From NCBI GenBank assembly GCA_945881945.1, contig CAMCVO010000007.1, positions 1-64,000 on the forward strand: a stretch of 64,000 bases of DNA, given 5' to 3'. Below are positions 1-8,955 of this stretch, piece by piece. The position numbers and the translations under genes were made by a program. Source of the DNA: Bifidobacterium breve (GTDB lineage: Bacteria; Actinomycetota; Actinomycetes; Nanopelagicales; Nanopelagicaceae). The notes beneath the pieces are model-generated. The model ran no database searches. It was given only the letters and a program-made list of their open reading frames with translations, and was not told where the DNA came from. Within the stretch, counting starts at the first letter, position 1. Each line of letters opens with the position of its first letter.

Positions 1-1
1 G

Positions 2-1156
2 CGAATTGATCACCCAGTGCTTGCGAAACTAAAGCAAGCAGGGGTAGTGATGATCAGCGAGGTTGATTTTGCTTGGAAGATTAAAGAGGTGCTTGCCCCC
101 AAGCAGAGATGGGTAGGGCTAACTGGCACAAATGGTAAAACCACAACCATAAAAATGGTTGAATCAATTTTTAAAAGTGCCAAAATAAATGGGGCAGCCT
201 GTGGCAATGTCGGACAGACTGTTATTGAGTCAGTAATCCGTGATCAACCATATGAGTATCTGGCTTTAGAGCTCTCATCTTTTCAAATCCAGTGGAGTGA
301 TTTACCTAAGTATGAGTCAGTGGCGATCTTAAATCTTGCCGAAGACCACATTGATTGGCATGGCAGCTTCGACAATTACGCAAGTGCAAAACTTAAGTTA
401 CTTAACCATGGCAAAAGATCAATTGTTAACAAATCCGATAAAGAGTTATTTAAGCGAGTAAGTGATAACTCTGTCACCTGGTTTTCATTAGATACTCCAT
501 TGCCTGGTGAACTTGGAGTGGTAGAAAATCTATTGGTAGATCGGGCCTTTTCACCTTCCTCGACCCAGGCACATGAGATCGCAGAAATTGTTGATGTCAC
601 TCCAACCGTTCCACACAATGTTTTGAACGCTCTGGCAGCAGCAGCTATTGCACTCTCTTTAGATATTCCTTACTCCGCTATTAAGGATGGGTTAAAGAAC
701 TTTTCAACAGATCACCACCGAATGGAGTTAGTACTAAGTAAAAATGAGGTCACTTGGATCGATGATTCAAAGGCAACTAATCCACACGCCGCCATTGCAT
801 CATTGCTCTCTTACTTCAATGTCATCTGGATTGCTGGTGGGCTAGCTAAGGGTGCGAGCATGGATGAATTGGTGCTTCGAGCCGCAAACCGAATCAAATT
901 GGTAATTTTGATTGGACAGGATCGAGAGTTAATCGCCCAAGCCTTCCAAAAGCACTCACCTAATACCGAGATAATTCGGGTTGACCAAAAAAGTGATGGA
1001 AAACAGTTGATGCTTGATGTTGTAAAGCAGGCACAACAGATCGCAAAAGCTGGGGACACAGTTTTATTGGCGCCGGCTTGCGCATCCATGGATCAATTCG
1101 ATTCATATGCTGATCGCGGACAATCATTTTCTGATGCCGTGAAGGCGATGGTATGA
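2..1156 (+). CDS. murD: UDP-N-acetylmuramoyl-L-alanine--D-glutamate ligase MurD, 5' end cut by the window
   Basis: This cytoplasmic Mur ligase adds D-glutamate to UDP-MurNAc-L-Ala using ATP in peptidoglycan precursor synthesis. The frame is open from the first bases of the window, so the N-terminal UDP-binding domain is mostly missing and 384 residues are visible. The ATP-binding motif GTNGKTT is encoded near 125-145. The central ligase domain follows (ELSSFQ, then NLAEDHIDWHG), and the C-terminal domain carries the DDSKATNPHA motif typical of MurD. A GTG at 17 could serve as a start, but homology to MurD continues upstream of it, so it is internal. The stop is 1 nt before ftsW, in an apparent single operon. 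Confidence 0.96.
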   Translation, partial: RIDHPVLAKLKQAGVVMISEVDFAWKIKEVLAPKQRWVGLTGTNGKTTTIKMVESIFKSAKINGAACGNVGQTVIESVIRDQPYEYLALELSSFQIQWSDLPKYESVAILNLAEDHIDWHGSFDNYASAKLKLLNHGKRSIVNKSDKELFKRVSDNSVTWFSLDTPLPGELGVVENLLVDRAFSPSSTQAHEIAEIVDVTPTVPHNVLNALAAAAIALSLDIPYSAIKDGLKNFSTDHHRMELVLSKNEVTWIDDSKATNPHAAIASLLSYFNVIWIAGGLAKGASMDELVLRAANRIKLVILIGQDRELIAQAFQKHSPNTEIIRVDQKSDGKQLMLDVVKQAQQIAKAGDTVLLAPACASMDQFDSYADRGQSFSDAVKAMV

Positions 1157-1157
1157 A

Positions 1158-2342
1158 GTGAACAGCCATTTAACAGCCCAGAAAAACTCGCGGTTTTTGA
1201 TCAGACCAGAGCTTCCATATTACTTAATTATTTGGAGCACGGTATTTCTTTCAGCTTTAGGTCTAGTTATGGTTTTATCCTCTTCAACTGTTACTTCATT
1301 GGAGGAGAATGGCAATGCTTACACACTGTTTATTCGACAGTTAAGTTTCCTCGGTCTTGGATCCTTTGCCTTTTACTGGGCTTTTCGAGTTCACGGCAGC
1401 GTATGGCCAAAAATAGCCCGCTACGGGTTGAGTATCTCTATCGTAATTCTATTGCTGCCATTTATACCTGGATTGGGTAAGAATATAAATGGTAATCGCA
1501 GCTGGATTGAGGTTGCAGGATTCACATTACAGCCTTCAGAGATTGCAAAGTTTCTCTTGATTCTTTGGTGTGCATTTCAACTACGAAACGTGGGTGAGGT
1601 TGCTGGCAAAGGATCAACCGTGAAGTTACTTCTACCTGGTTTGGCTCTAGTTGAGTTACTGATAATTCTTGAACGAGATCTAGGAACTGCTCTCCTACTT
1701 TTCATCATTTTTACCGGTATTTTGTTTGTATCTGGAGCACCATTCAAATACTTTGTTGGTATAGGTATATGCGGGTTAATAGTGGGCGGTGCTTTGGTAT
1801 TAACTAGTACTTATCGAATGAATCGATTTGTGGCTCTATTTGATCCTTTTGATGAAAGAGTTTATAAGTTTGCTGGCTGGCAACCAGCCCATAGCATTAT
1901 GGGTCTTGCTAGTGGTGGACTTTGGGGCAGCGGACTTGGTGCCAGCAAACAAAAGTGGGCAAATTTAGCAGAGGCGCACACTGATTTTATTTTTTCAGTA
2001 ATTGGCGAAGAGCTAGGTTTGCTTGGATCGCTATTGGTTTTAACACTTTATGCTGCGTTGATCTATTCGATCTTAAGAGTTGCTTTAAAAACTAAAGATA
2101 ACTTTTCAAGATATGCATGTGCCGGAATTGCCTGTTGGTTTATTGCTCAGATCACCATAAACATCGGTTCAGTTACCTCGCTCTTGCCGGTAATAGGTGT
2201 GACCTTGCCACTTATCTCTTATGGTGGATCATCCTTACTTGCTAATTTAATTGCGCTGGGGTTTGTATTGGGTGTAGCAAGGCGGACACCGGAGATATCT
2301 GAGGGAATTAAAGCCAGTCGGATGCGAAAGGTGAGCCAGTGA
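1158..2342 (+). CDS. ftsW: Lipid II polymerase / division protein FtsW (SEDS family)
   Basis: FtsW is a polytopic membrane glycosyltransferase of the SEDS family that polymerises lipid II at the septum together with a class b PBP. The 394-residue protein has about ten hydrophobic segments. The SEDS landmarks are present: NRSWIEVAGFTLQPSEIAK in the middle, the HTDFIFSVIGEELG loop, and LPLISYGGSS near the C-terminus. The GTG start lies 1 nt after the murD stop, and the stop overlaps the GTG of murG by 4 nt, indicating translational coupling. RodA is a paralogue, but the position between murD and murG decides for FtsW. Confidence 0.96.
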   Translation: MNSHLTAQKNSRFLIRPELPYYLIIWSTVFLSALGLVMVLSSSTVTSLEENGNAYTLFIRQLSFLGLGSFAFYWAFRVHGSVWPKIARYGLSISIVILLLPFIPGLGKNINGNRSWIEVAGFTLQPSEIAKFLLILWCAFQLRNVGEVAGKGSTVKLLLPGLALVELLIILERDLGTALLLFIIFTGILFVSGAPFKYFVGIGICGLIVGGALVLTSTYRMNRFVALFDPFDERVYKFAGWQPAHSIMGLASGGLWGSGLGASKQKWANLAEAHTDFIFSVIGEELGLLGSLLVLTLYAALIYSILRVALKTKDNFSRYACAGIACWFIAQITINIGSVTSLLPVIGVTLPLISYGGSSLLANLIALGFVLGVARRTPEISEGIKASRMRKVSQ

Positions 2343-3430
2343 GCACCAAAATATTATTTGCAGGTGGTGGTACTGCTGGCCATGTTGAGCCAGCCCTTGC
2401 TGTGGCAACTTGGTTAAAAAACAACAAGCCCAGCTGGGATTTAACCTTTATTGGCACTAAGAGTGGATTAGAAAATCAGCTAGTCCCTAAGGCAGGTTTT
2501 GAATTGAGACATATTCCAAAGGTTTTAATGCCAAGACAATTTACACCCGCCACCCTTATCTGGCCCATTAAAATTGTTTTTGCTACTTTGAAAGCAATTA
2601 AAGTGTGCCGTGAGGCTGATTTGGTAATTGGCTTTGGTGGCTATGCCTGCCCGCCAATCTATTTGGCTGCAGCACTATTGCGCAAACCCATCTTTATACA
2701 TGAAGCCAATGCCATTCCTGGTTGGGCAAATAGATTAGGTGCAGTTTTTGCTTCAGAAATATTCATCGCCTTTACCCGAACTCAAAAGAAGATAGGAAGA
2801 TGGCGCAGCGCTAAATTGAGTGGCATGCCAATCAGAGCTGAGATTATTGCTGCGGCAAGTTTATCCCCGGATGAGTCCTCTCAAATCAAGAATGATCAGT
2901 TGGAAAAATGGCATCTTTCCAAAACCAAACCAACAATTCTTGTTTTTGGTGGGTCACAGGGCTCTCGTCATATTAATGAAGCTATTTTGCAATCGCTATC
3001 GGCTTTTACAGAGAAGGGTGTACAGGTTGTTCACTCAGTAGGACGCAGTAATGCACTTCCAACCTCAACTGAGAATTACCTACCACTTTCCTATATCGAT
3101 GATATGTCCTCGGCCTACCATGCAGCAGATTTAATTATTGCAAGAAGTGGGGCACTTACCTGTGCTGAACTGGCAGCTGTTGGTAAGTTCGCAATTTTAA
3201 TTCCGCTGCCAATCGGTAATGGGGAACAATCTGCCAATGCATTTGATCTGCAGGCGGCAGGAGCTGCAGAGTTAGTGGTAGATAACAAATTCAATGCTGA
3301 CTGGCTTATTAGTAATTGGGATGAAATTTGGAATAAGGCAAGTAGCTTTAAACCTGTTACTAAAGGTGAATTTTCGGCAAGTGAGATAATTGGAAAGATG
3401 ATTATTGATTACGTAGAAAACAATAAATGA
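2339..3430 (+). CDS. murG: UDP-GlcNAc:lipid I N-acetylglucosaminyltransferase MurG
   Basis: MurG is a GT28 glycosyltransferase on the inner face of the membrane. It converts lipid I to lipid II with UDP-GlcNAc. The 363-residue length is typical. The N-terminal glycine-rich loop GGGTAGHVEPALA (residues 8-20) and the C-terminal nucleotide-sugar site, with GGSQGSRHIN and RSGALTCAEL, are intact. It overlaps ftsW (GTGA) and murC (ATGA) by 4 nt each, so translation is coupled through the cluster. Confidence 0.97.
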   Translation: MSTKILFAGGGTAGHVEPALAVATWLKNNKPSWDLTFIGTKSGLENQLVPKAGFELRHIPKVLMPRQFTPATLIWPIKIVFATLKAIKVCREADLVIGFGGYACPPIYLAAALLRKPIFIHEANAIPGWANRLGAVFASEIFIAFTRTQKKIGRWRSAKLSGMPIRAEIIAAASLSPDESSQIKNDQLEKWHLSKTKPTILVFGGSQGSRHINEAILQSLSAFTEKGVQVVHSVGRSNALPTSTENYLPLSYIDDMSSAYHAADLIIARSGALTCAELAAVGKFAILIPLPIGNGEQSANAFDLQAAGAAELVVDNKFNADWLISNWDEIWNKASSFKPVTKGEFSASEIIGKMIIDYVENNK

Positions 3431-4830
3431 ACACTCAAATCAATTACTCCCTAACTGATCTTGCGAAGCTAAAGATTCACTTCATTGGTGTGGGTGGAGC
3501 GGGAATGAGTGGTATTGCCCGAATCATGCTTGCAAAAGGCTTTTCTATTTCTGGCTCTGATAAAAGTGAGTCCGCCATGCTGACATCCTTAAAAGCATTG
3601 GGGGCGCAGATATTTATTGGACATGCATCCCAAAACCTGGGGAATGCTCAAATGGTGATCATCTCCTCGGCAATAAATGAAAGTAATGAAGAGTTGCTGG
3701 CAGCTAAAGCAAAGGGGCTTCCAATTATTGCTAGGGCCACAGCACTTGCATGGTTAATGTCAGAATCAACATCGGTAGCGATAGCAGGAACTCATGGAAA
3801 AACTACAACCACCGCAATGCTAACCGTTGCGTTGCAATCTGCAGGCTTAGATCCCTCTTTTGCAATTGGTGGAACGATAAACACTGCTGGCACCAATGCC
3901 CACAGTGGTACTGGAACAATTTTCGTGGCCGAGGCAGATGAGTCCGACGGTTCATTTCTGGCATATAAACCAACTGGTGCGATTATCACCAATATTGAAC
4001 TTGATCATGTTGATCATTTTCCAAATGAGGCTGCTGTTTTCGCTGTCTTTGAACAATTTGTTAGCTCAATTAAGCAAGGGGGATTTTTAGTTGCCTGTGG
4101 TGATGATGTTGGCGTAAACACCTTATTGAAGCGGATCAAACGATCTGATTTGCAGATCCATCTCTATGGCAAGGGATCCAGTAATGATTTTAGAATCGAT
4201 AAAATTCATTTAGCACCCAAAGGATCATCATCTGTAGTTTCAAGCACTGGCCGCAAGGTTGGAGAGCTGAATTTAGCGGTAGCTGGTGAACACAATCTTC
4301 TTAATGGCCTAGCAGCCTTTGCCGCAGCAAGCGCGTTAGGAGCTGTGGAGACAAAGGTATTAGATGGGTTGGCGAGCTTTACCGGGACAAAACGTAGATT
4401 TGAATTAAAGGGTGAGGTTGGTGGAGTTAAGGTAATTGATGATTATGGTCATCATCCAACTGAGCTCACCGTGACTCTAACAACTGCTAAAAATCTAGCG
4501 CAAGCTGGTCGGGTAATCGTAATTTTCCAGCCTCATAGATACTCTCGTACCGCCGCATTTGCCAAACAATTCTCAGCCGCCCTAGCGCTAGCAGATTTCA
4601 CATATTTATTAGAGGTTTATGCTGCAAGTGAAAAACCACTCCCTGGTGTTTCATCGTTGTTAATCGCAAAGGCAATGAATCCTCAACAGGTTAAGTTTGA
4701 GCCTTCTATGATCGAAGTGGTTAATGAAGTTGTAGCTATGGCCAAATCTGGCGATGTAATTCTGACCCTAGGCGCTGGTGATGTGAGCTCCTTGGGTGAA
4801 CCTATTTTGCAAGCTTTAGCAAATCGTTAA
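3427..4830 (+). CDS. murC: UDP-N-acetylmuramate--L-alanine ligase MurC
   Basis: MurC adds L-alanine to UDP-MurNAc with ATP, the first amino-acid step of the stem peptide. The 467-residue protein has the three Mur-ligase domains: an N-terminal dinucleotide-like fold (GVGGAGMSGIA, residues 21-31), the ATP-binding central domain with GTHGKTTT (121-128), and a C-terminal domain with DDYGHHPTE and FQPHRYSRT. It begins in a 4-nt overlap with murG and ends 8 nt before ftsQ. No murB or ddl follows, which agrees with the actinobacterial order murG-murC-ftsQ-ftsZ. Confidence 0.97.
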   Translation: MNTQINYSLTDLAKLKIHFIGVGGAGMSGIARIMLAKGFSISGSDKSESAMLTSLKALGAQIFIGHASQNLGNAQMVIISSAINESNEELLAAKAKGLPIIARATALAWLMSESTSVAIAGTHGKTTTTAMLTVALQSAGLDPSFAIGGTINTAGTNAHSGTGTIFVAEADESDGSFLAYKPTGAIITNIELDHVDHFPNEAAVFAVFEQFVSSIKQGGFLVACGDDVGVNTLLKRIKRSDLQIHLYGKGSSNDFRIDKIHLAPKGSSSVVSSTGRKVGELNLAVAGEHNLLNGLAAFAAASALGAVETKVLDGLASFTGTKRRFELKGEVGGVKVIDDYGHHPTELTVTLTTAKNLAQAGRVIVIFQPHRYSRTAAFAKQFSAALALADFTYLLEVYAASEKPLPGVSSLLIAKAMNPQQVKFEPSMIEVVNEVVAMAKSGDVILTLGAGDVSSLGEPILQALANR

Positions 4831-4838
4831 TTAACTTT

Positions 4839-5570
4839 ATGTCAGGTAAGTTTAATAAAAGATTTAGGCGCTTAACCATAACGCTGACATTTTTAGTTGC
4901 AACCTCCTCATTGGCCTATCTGCTTGGTTGGTCATCGATTTTGATGGTAAAAGAGGTCAAGATTGAGGGCAGTAGTGAAACCTCACTCCTGATAGGCACA
5001 CTAAATAAGCAATCGATAGCCCCAACTGTTGGACAGCGATTAGCTAGGGTCAATGTTCGATCGATTGAGAGGGCTCTTTCTGAGTTAGATTGGTTAGAAA
5101 ATGCAGATGTTTCTCGTAATTGGATTAGCAGCAATATAAGTATTAAGGTCAGTGAGCGGGTAGCCATTGCCAGGGCCCTTACTAATCAGAACAGCATTGT
5201 TAATTTTGATAGCGCTGGCTTTTTATTTACTCCTACCTCAACAAATCAAAAGAAAAACCAGGCCGCACTTCCCCTTATTTCAAGTGCTAACAACGCTCAA
5301 CAGGACCTCTCTGATGTGGCCTTGTTGCTGCAAAAAATCCCAACAGATTTAGAGTATTTAATTGCTGATTTAGACCAAATTTCAATCACTAAAGCTGGCT
5401 ATATTCTGATGAGTTCAGCAATCAATAATCGATCGGTGCGGATTAACTGGGGCACAGTTGAGCAGATTGATCAGAAGTTTGCAGTTCTGCTCGCTCTATT
5501 GAAACTGCCTGAAAATAAGGTCATTTCGCAGGTGGATTTATCACAGCCAGATGCGCCAATTGTTAAATAA
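4839..5570 (+). CDS. ftsQ: Cell division protein FtsQ/DivIB
   Basis: FtsQ is a bitopic membrane protein of the divisome that links early cytoplasmic and late periplasmic division proteins. The 243-residue product has a short basic cytoplasmic tail (KRFRR), one membrane segment at about residues 12-34, then a POTRA domain beginning MVKEVKIEGSS and the FtsQ beta domain. The family is poorly conserved, so the call rests on topology, the POTRA start and position between murC and ftsZ. A 189-nt intergenic region with a likely ftsZ promoter follows. Confidence 0.93.
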   Translation: MSGKFNKRFRRLTITLTFLVATSSLAYLLGWSSILMVKEVKIEGSSETSLLIGTLNKQSIAPTVGQRLARVNVRSIERALSELDWLENADVSRNWISSNISIKVSERVAIARALTNQNSIVNFDSAGFLFTPTSTNQKKNQAALPLISSANNAQQDLSDVALLLQKIPTDLEYLIADLDQISITKAGYILMSSAINNRSVRINWGTVEQIDQKFAVLLALLKLPENKVISQVDLSQPDAPIVK

Positions 5571-5614
5571 AATCTCTTAAAATCAATTGATATTTGTAGA
5601 TTTGATCAGATTAT

Positions 5615-5651
5615 TTGCATCTCATTGAATGCAATATTTAGTGCACTAAAT
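5615..5651. promoter_or_regulatory. Two adjacent inverted repeats upstream of ftsZ, candidate operator
   Basis: An inverted repeat TTGCAT-N8-ATGCAA occupies 5615-5634. Immediately after it, 5636-5651 is a perfect 16-bp palindrome, ATTTAGTGCACTAAAT. Both lie upstream of the proposed ftsZ -35 element. The symmetry is read directly from the sequence; binding by a regulator is inference. Confidence 0.45.
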
Positions 5652-5664
5652 GTCGTGTCGGTGT

Positions 5665-5693
5665 TTGATTGCCTTGCCACTAATGCCTAGTTT
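5665..5693 (+). promoter_or_regulatory. Candidate ftsZ promoter
   Basis: TTGATT at 5665-5670 is separated by 17 nt from TAGTTT at 5688-5693, which fits the actinobacterial TANNNT -10 consensus. A start near 5700 would give a leader of about 60 nt before the GTG of ftsZ. Confidence 0.5.
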
Positions 5694-5759
5694 TACGTAA
5701 TCAGAAAAGCATAACTTTAACTCTCAACTTGAGATTTAGGGCTAGGGAAGAGGCAAAAA

Positions 5760-6899
5760 GTGGCAACACCGCAAAATTATTTAGCTGTCATCAAAGTTGT
5801 TGGTATCGGCGGCGGCGGCGTTAATGCTGTTAACCGAATGATTGATGTCGGTTTAAAAGGTGTTGAGTTCATTGCCATTAATACCGATGCACAAGCATTG
5901 TTAATGTCAGATGCGGATGTGAAATTAGATATTGGTAGAAAATTAACTAGGGGATTAGGTGCAGGCGCAGCACCTGAAATTGGTCGTCAAGCAGCTTTAG
6001 ATCATATTGATGAAATTGAAGAGGTATTGCGTGGTGCAGATATGGTTTTTGTTACCGCAGGAGAAGGTGGTGGAACAGGTACTGGTGGCGCACCGATTGT
6101 TGCCAAAGTAGCTAAAGATCTAGGTGCACTTACAGTTGGTGTTGTTACTAAGCCATTTACATTTGAAGGTAAACGCAGAACTGCACAAGCCGAAGAAGGA
6201 ATTGAGAATTTAAGAAGTGAAGTTGACACTTTAATTGTAATTCCAAATGATCGTTTGTTAGCTATATCAGATCGATCTATCTCAGCTCTGGAAGCATTTA
6301 AAACTGCAGACCAGGTTCTACTCTCTGGCGTGCAAGGAATTACCGATTTGATAACTACACCTGGGTTAATCAACTTAGATTTTGCAGATGTAAAAAGTGT
6401 GATGGCAGGTGCCGGGTCAGCGTTAATGGGAATCGGATCAGCCCGTGGAGAGGCTCGATCTATTCGTGCTGCTGAATTGGCGATCTCTAGTCCGTTACTA
6501 GAGGCATCAATTGATGGCGCACATGGTGTGCTGTTATCGATTGCAGGCGGATCAGATCTTGGCTTATTTGAAATTTCAGAGGCAGCTGAATTGGTAGCAA
6601 AGTCGGCACATCCTGATGCAAACATTATTTATGGAACTGTAATTGATGATGCCTTAGGCGATGAGGTAAGAGTGACTGTAATTGCCGCTGGTTTTGATGG
6701 TGGCCAACCTAAGCGGATGGTGATGCCAGTAATTGATGCAGCCTCCTTAAGTGGTGAAGCAGATCCAATTGCAGCAAATGATCCACTAGCGGTAGCACTT
6801 GATTTAAATGTTGGCGATACCGAGCGCCCGCGAAAGCGCGTTACTTTTGAAGATCTAGTTGCAGAAGATGAGATCGATATCCCTGATTTTATGCGGTAG
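5760..6899 (+). CDS. ftsZ: Cell division GTPase FtsZ
   Basis: FtsZ is the tubulin homologue that polymerises into the Z-ring with GTP. The 379-residue protein shows [13 protein letters not shown] near the N-terminus, the tubulin signature GGGTGTG at residues 103-109 and the T7 loop NLDFAD at 205-210. It ends in the conserved tail EIDIPDFMR that binds partners such as SepF. The variable linker is short, so the protein is smaller than many actinobacterial FtsZ. The GTG start is preceded by a purine-rich GGGAAGAGG stretch and gives the family-typical N-terminus [14 protein letters not shown]. It has its own promoter region and heads the ftsZ-pgeF-yggS-sepF-yggT run. Confidence 0.98.
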   Translation: MATPQNYLAVIKVVGIGGGGVNAVNRMIDVGLKGVEFIAINTDAQALLMSDADVKLDIGRKLTRGLGAGAAPEIGRQAALDHIDEIEEVLRGADMVFVTAGEGGGTGTGGAPIVAKVAKDLGALTVGVVTKPFTFEGKRRTAQAEEGIENLRSEVDTLIVIPNDRLLAISDRSISALEAFKTADQVLLSGVQGITDLITTPGLINLDFADVKSVMAGAGSALMGIGSARGEARSIRAAELAISSPLLEASIDGAHGVLLSIAGGSDLGLFEISEAAELVAKSAHPDANIIYGTVIDDALGDEVRVTVIAAGFDGGQPKRMVMPVIDAASLSGEADPIAANDPLAVALDLNVGDTERPRKRVTFEDLVAEDEIDIPDFMR

Positions 6900-6907
6900 A
6901 AGCCAAT

Positions 6908-7510
6908 ATGGCTCGACTGCTTTTCACCTCAAGAAAATTTGGTTCTCTGGCGGATCCACTATCGAATGAGAATCTCTCCCATTTATCTAAACTGCTAAGC
7001 AGGCCGGTTCAAGTGATGCAACAGGTTCATGGCGATCAGGTAGTTGTAGTTGATGCCCTTACAAAAACTTCACCAGCTGACGCCTTGGTAACAAACAATA
7101 AAGAGATAGCACTTGCGGTCAGAGTTGCTGATTGTTTGCCCTTGCTTATGTACTCTGAGAAGGTTGTTGCTGCGGTTCATGTAGGTAAAAAAGGACTAGT
7201 GAATAAAGTAGCTGTAAATGCAGTTAACCAGATGGAAAAATTAGGCGCAAGAGAAATACAAGGTGTGGTTGGTCCACATATTTGCGGTGATTGTTATGAG
7301 GTAGGACCAGAACTGTATGCACAGGTTGGCGCCGAGCATCCAGCTACAGCGGCAAAAATTAATCACTTAAATCTGTATGCGGGGTTAGTTGAGCAATTAG
7401 CCGGCATTGCCCTGACCAATCTCAATCTTTGCACAAAGGAATTGCCGGATTATTTCTCATATCGAGGTAATGCTGAAACTGGCAGGCAGGTCGGTGTAAT
7501 TAGCTTATGA
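6908..7510 (+). CDS. pgeF: Peptidoglycan editing factor / multicopper-fold purine nucleoside phosphorylase (YfiH/PgeF family)
   Basis: Members of this family (former DUF152) bind zinc. They have been described as removing misincorporated residues from peptidoglycan precursors and as purine nucleoside phosphorylase/adenosine deaminase-type enzymes. The metal-site residues are visible: His41 in QQVHGD, Cys76 in ADCLP and His91 in AVHVG. The C-terminal YFSYRGNAETGRQ motif is also present. At 200 residues it is shorter than the usual 240 or so, with a trimmed N-terminus. It starts 8 nt after ftsZ and overlaps the next gene by 4 nt, as in other actinobacterial ftsZ clusters. Confidence 0.9.
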   Translation: MARLLFTSRKFGSLADPLSNENLSHLSKLLSRPVQVMQQVHGDQVVVVDALTKTSPADALVTNNKEIALAVRVADCLPLLMYSEKVVAAVHVGKKGLVNKVAVNAVNQMEKLGAREIQGVVGPHICGDCYEVGPELYAQVGAEHPATAAKINHLNLYAGLVEQLAGIALTNLNLCTKELPDYFSYRGNAETGRQVGVISL

Positions 7511-8193
7511 ACCGAGCCGATGAGATTGCCAGTAATTTTTCGCAAGTCAAGGAGAAAATATCTGCAGCAGCGCAAGGGTGTGGCCGAGATCTTGACCAAC
7601 TAACCCTAGTTGCAGTCACTAAGACATTTCCAACTACAGATCTAGAGATACTTTATTCATTAGGGGTCAGGGAGTTTGGCGAGAACCGTGATCAAGAGGC
7701 TTCAGTAAAAGCTGCGGAACTTCCAACTGATATCAACTGGCATTTTCAAGGTGGAATTCAAAGCAATAAATTGAAATCAATATGCTCATGGGCATCAGTT
7801 ATTCACTCAGTTGATCAGTATCGATACGCCCAGAAAATCTCAGAGTATTCATTAAGTAAAACTATGAAAATATTTATACAAGTCTCCTTGGATAAGCCAG
7901 TAGAATCTCGGGGAGGGGTAGATCCTGAGAAATTAATTGACCTTGCAGGTGAAATATCACTTCTTCCAAATATTTTATTAGTGGGTTTAATGGCTGTTGC
8001 ACCAGTTGATCAGCAGGCGGAGCCTGCCTTTGCCCATTTGCAGCAAATTCACCAAACTTTTATTGCCCACTATAAAGATGCCAAGTATCTCTCAGCCGGC
8101 ATGAGTGGTGACTATGAAATGGCCATTTCATATGGCGCGACACATCTGCGAATAGGCAGTTCAATACTCGGTAATCGCCCACCGATCAAATAG
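7507..8193 (+). CDS. PLP homeostasis protein, YggS/PROSC family
   Basis: This is a small PLP-binding protein with an alanine-racemase-like TIM barrel. The family carries and buffers pyridoxal phosphate and has no known enzyme activity. The PLP lysine is Lys39 in VAVTKT. Further landmarks are FGENRDQE, WHFQGGIQSNK, and the phosphate-binding C-terminal segment MSGDYEMAI...LRIGSSILG. Length (228) is normal. It starts in an ATGA overlap with pgeF. Its TAG stop forms the first three bases of the likely -10 box of sepF. Confidence 0.92.
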   Translation: MNRADEIASNFSQVKEKISAAAQGCGRDLDQLTLVAVTKTFPTTDLEILYSLGVREFGENRDQEASVKAAELPTDINWHFQGGIQSNKLKSICSWASVIHSVDQYRYAQKISEYSLSKTMKIFIQVSLDKPVESRGGVDPEKLIDLAGEISLLPNILLVGLMAVAPVDQQAEPAFAHLQQIHQTFIAHYKDAKYLSAGMSGDYEMAISYGATHLRIGSSILGNRPPIK

Positions 8194-8196
8194 ATT
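8191..8196 (+). promoter_or_regulatory. -10 box for leaderless sepF transcript
   Basis: TAGATT ends exactly 6 nt before the ATG of sepF, and there is no Shine-Dalgarno sequence. The first three bases are the stop codon of the preceding gene. Confidence 0.45.
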
Positions 8197-8202
8197 TAAG
8201 CC

Positions 8203-8655
8203 ATGGCTAGTGCATTTAAGCGGGTTGCTGGATACCTCGGTTTGATGGATGAGGATGAGGTAGATCATGGCAACAATCAGTTAACTGAACGCGCACCTCG
8301 TTTAGTTCGTTCAACCGCTAAGCCAGTTGCTAAATCAAATGTTGAACTTTTGCCACATGCAGAATCTAATAAAGTTATGGACCATATTATTTCTTTAACT
8401 CCTAGAACATATAGTGAAGCTCGATTAATCGGTGAGCATTATCGTCAAGGCAAACCGGTAATTATGAATTTAAGTGACATGGAAGAGAGTGAACGTAAGC
8501 GGTTAGTAGATTTCGCATCCGGTTTAGTTTTTGGTCACCATGGCAGTATTGAAAGAGTTACGCCAAAGGTATTTTTGCTGACACCACCTAATGTATCTGT
8601 CAGTGTCGAAGACAAAAACTCAGCAGCACAGGCAAGTTTCTTTAACCAAAGCTGA
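8203..8655 (+). CDS. sepF: Cell division protein SepF
   Basis: SepF anchors FtsZ to the membrane and takes the place of FtsA, which actinobacteria lack. The 150-residue product has an N-terminal amphipathic stretch (ASAFKRVAGYLGL) expected to bind membrane, an acidic and variable linker, and the SepF domain (about residues 62-135) with PVIMNLSDMEESERKRLVDF and GLVFGHHGSIERV. It lies in the canonical place downstream of ftsZ. There is no Shine-Dalgarno sequence; TAGATT 6 nt upstream suggests a leaderless mRNA. Confidence 0.95.
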   Translation: MASAFKRVAGYLGLMDEDEVDHGNNQLTERAPRLVRSTAKPVAKSNVELLPHAESNKVMDHIISLTPRTYSEARLIGEHYRQGKPVIMNLSDMEESERKRLVDFASGLVFGHHGSIERVTPKVFLLTPPNVSVSVEDKNSAAQASFFNQS

Positions 8656-8657
8656 TT

Positions 8658-8663
8658 TAGTCT
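8658..8663 (+). promoter_or_regulatory. -10 box for leaderless yggT transcript
   Basis: TAGTCT ends 7 nt before the ATG at 8671, with no Shine-Dalgarno sequence between. Confidence 0.4.
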
Positions 8664-8670
8664 TTATCTG

Positions 8671-8955
8671 ATGTCCTCAATACAAAACGCAATTTACTGG
8701 CTACTAAACCTTTTTCTTCTTGCGCTGATTGGTCGATTGATTCTCGACTATATCCGTATATTCAAACCAGATTTTAGGCCAAGAGGTGTTGTGCTTGCCC
8801 TGGCGGAACTGATTTATTCAGTAACAGATAAGCCACTTAGTTATGTAAGACAATTTGTGCCACCCTTAAGACTTGGTGGAATATCACTCGATCTATCTTT
8901 TATCGTGGTCTTCTTTGTAGTTCAGTTGTTAATGCGACTGGTAGTCGTCCTTTAG
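8671..8955 (+). CDS. YggT family membrane protein
   Basis: This 94-residue protein has two hydrophobic segments, at about residues 5-25 and 72-93. The conserved middle part carries YSVTDKPLSYVRQFVPPLRLGGISLDLS. YggT proteins are regularly found next to sepF and divIVA in Gram-positive division clusters; their function is not settled, with roles in osmotic tolerance and division proposed. The stop overlaps the 3' end of the convergent ileS by 4 nt. In other actinobacteria divIVA (wag31) comes next; here it does not. Confidence 0.9.
   Translation: MSSIQNAIYWLLNLFLLALIGRLILDYIRIFKPDFRPRGVVLALAELIYSVTDKPLSYVRQFVPPLRLGGISLDLSFIVVFFVVQLLMRLVVVL

Noticed and set aside
6002-6625. 207-codon open frame antisense to ftsZ
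   Set aside because: It mirrors the ftsZ codon pattern, has Ser/Ala-rich low-complexity content and no recognisable domain or ribosome site.
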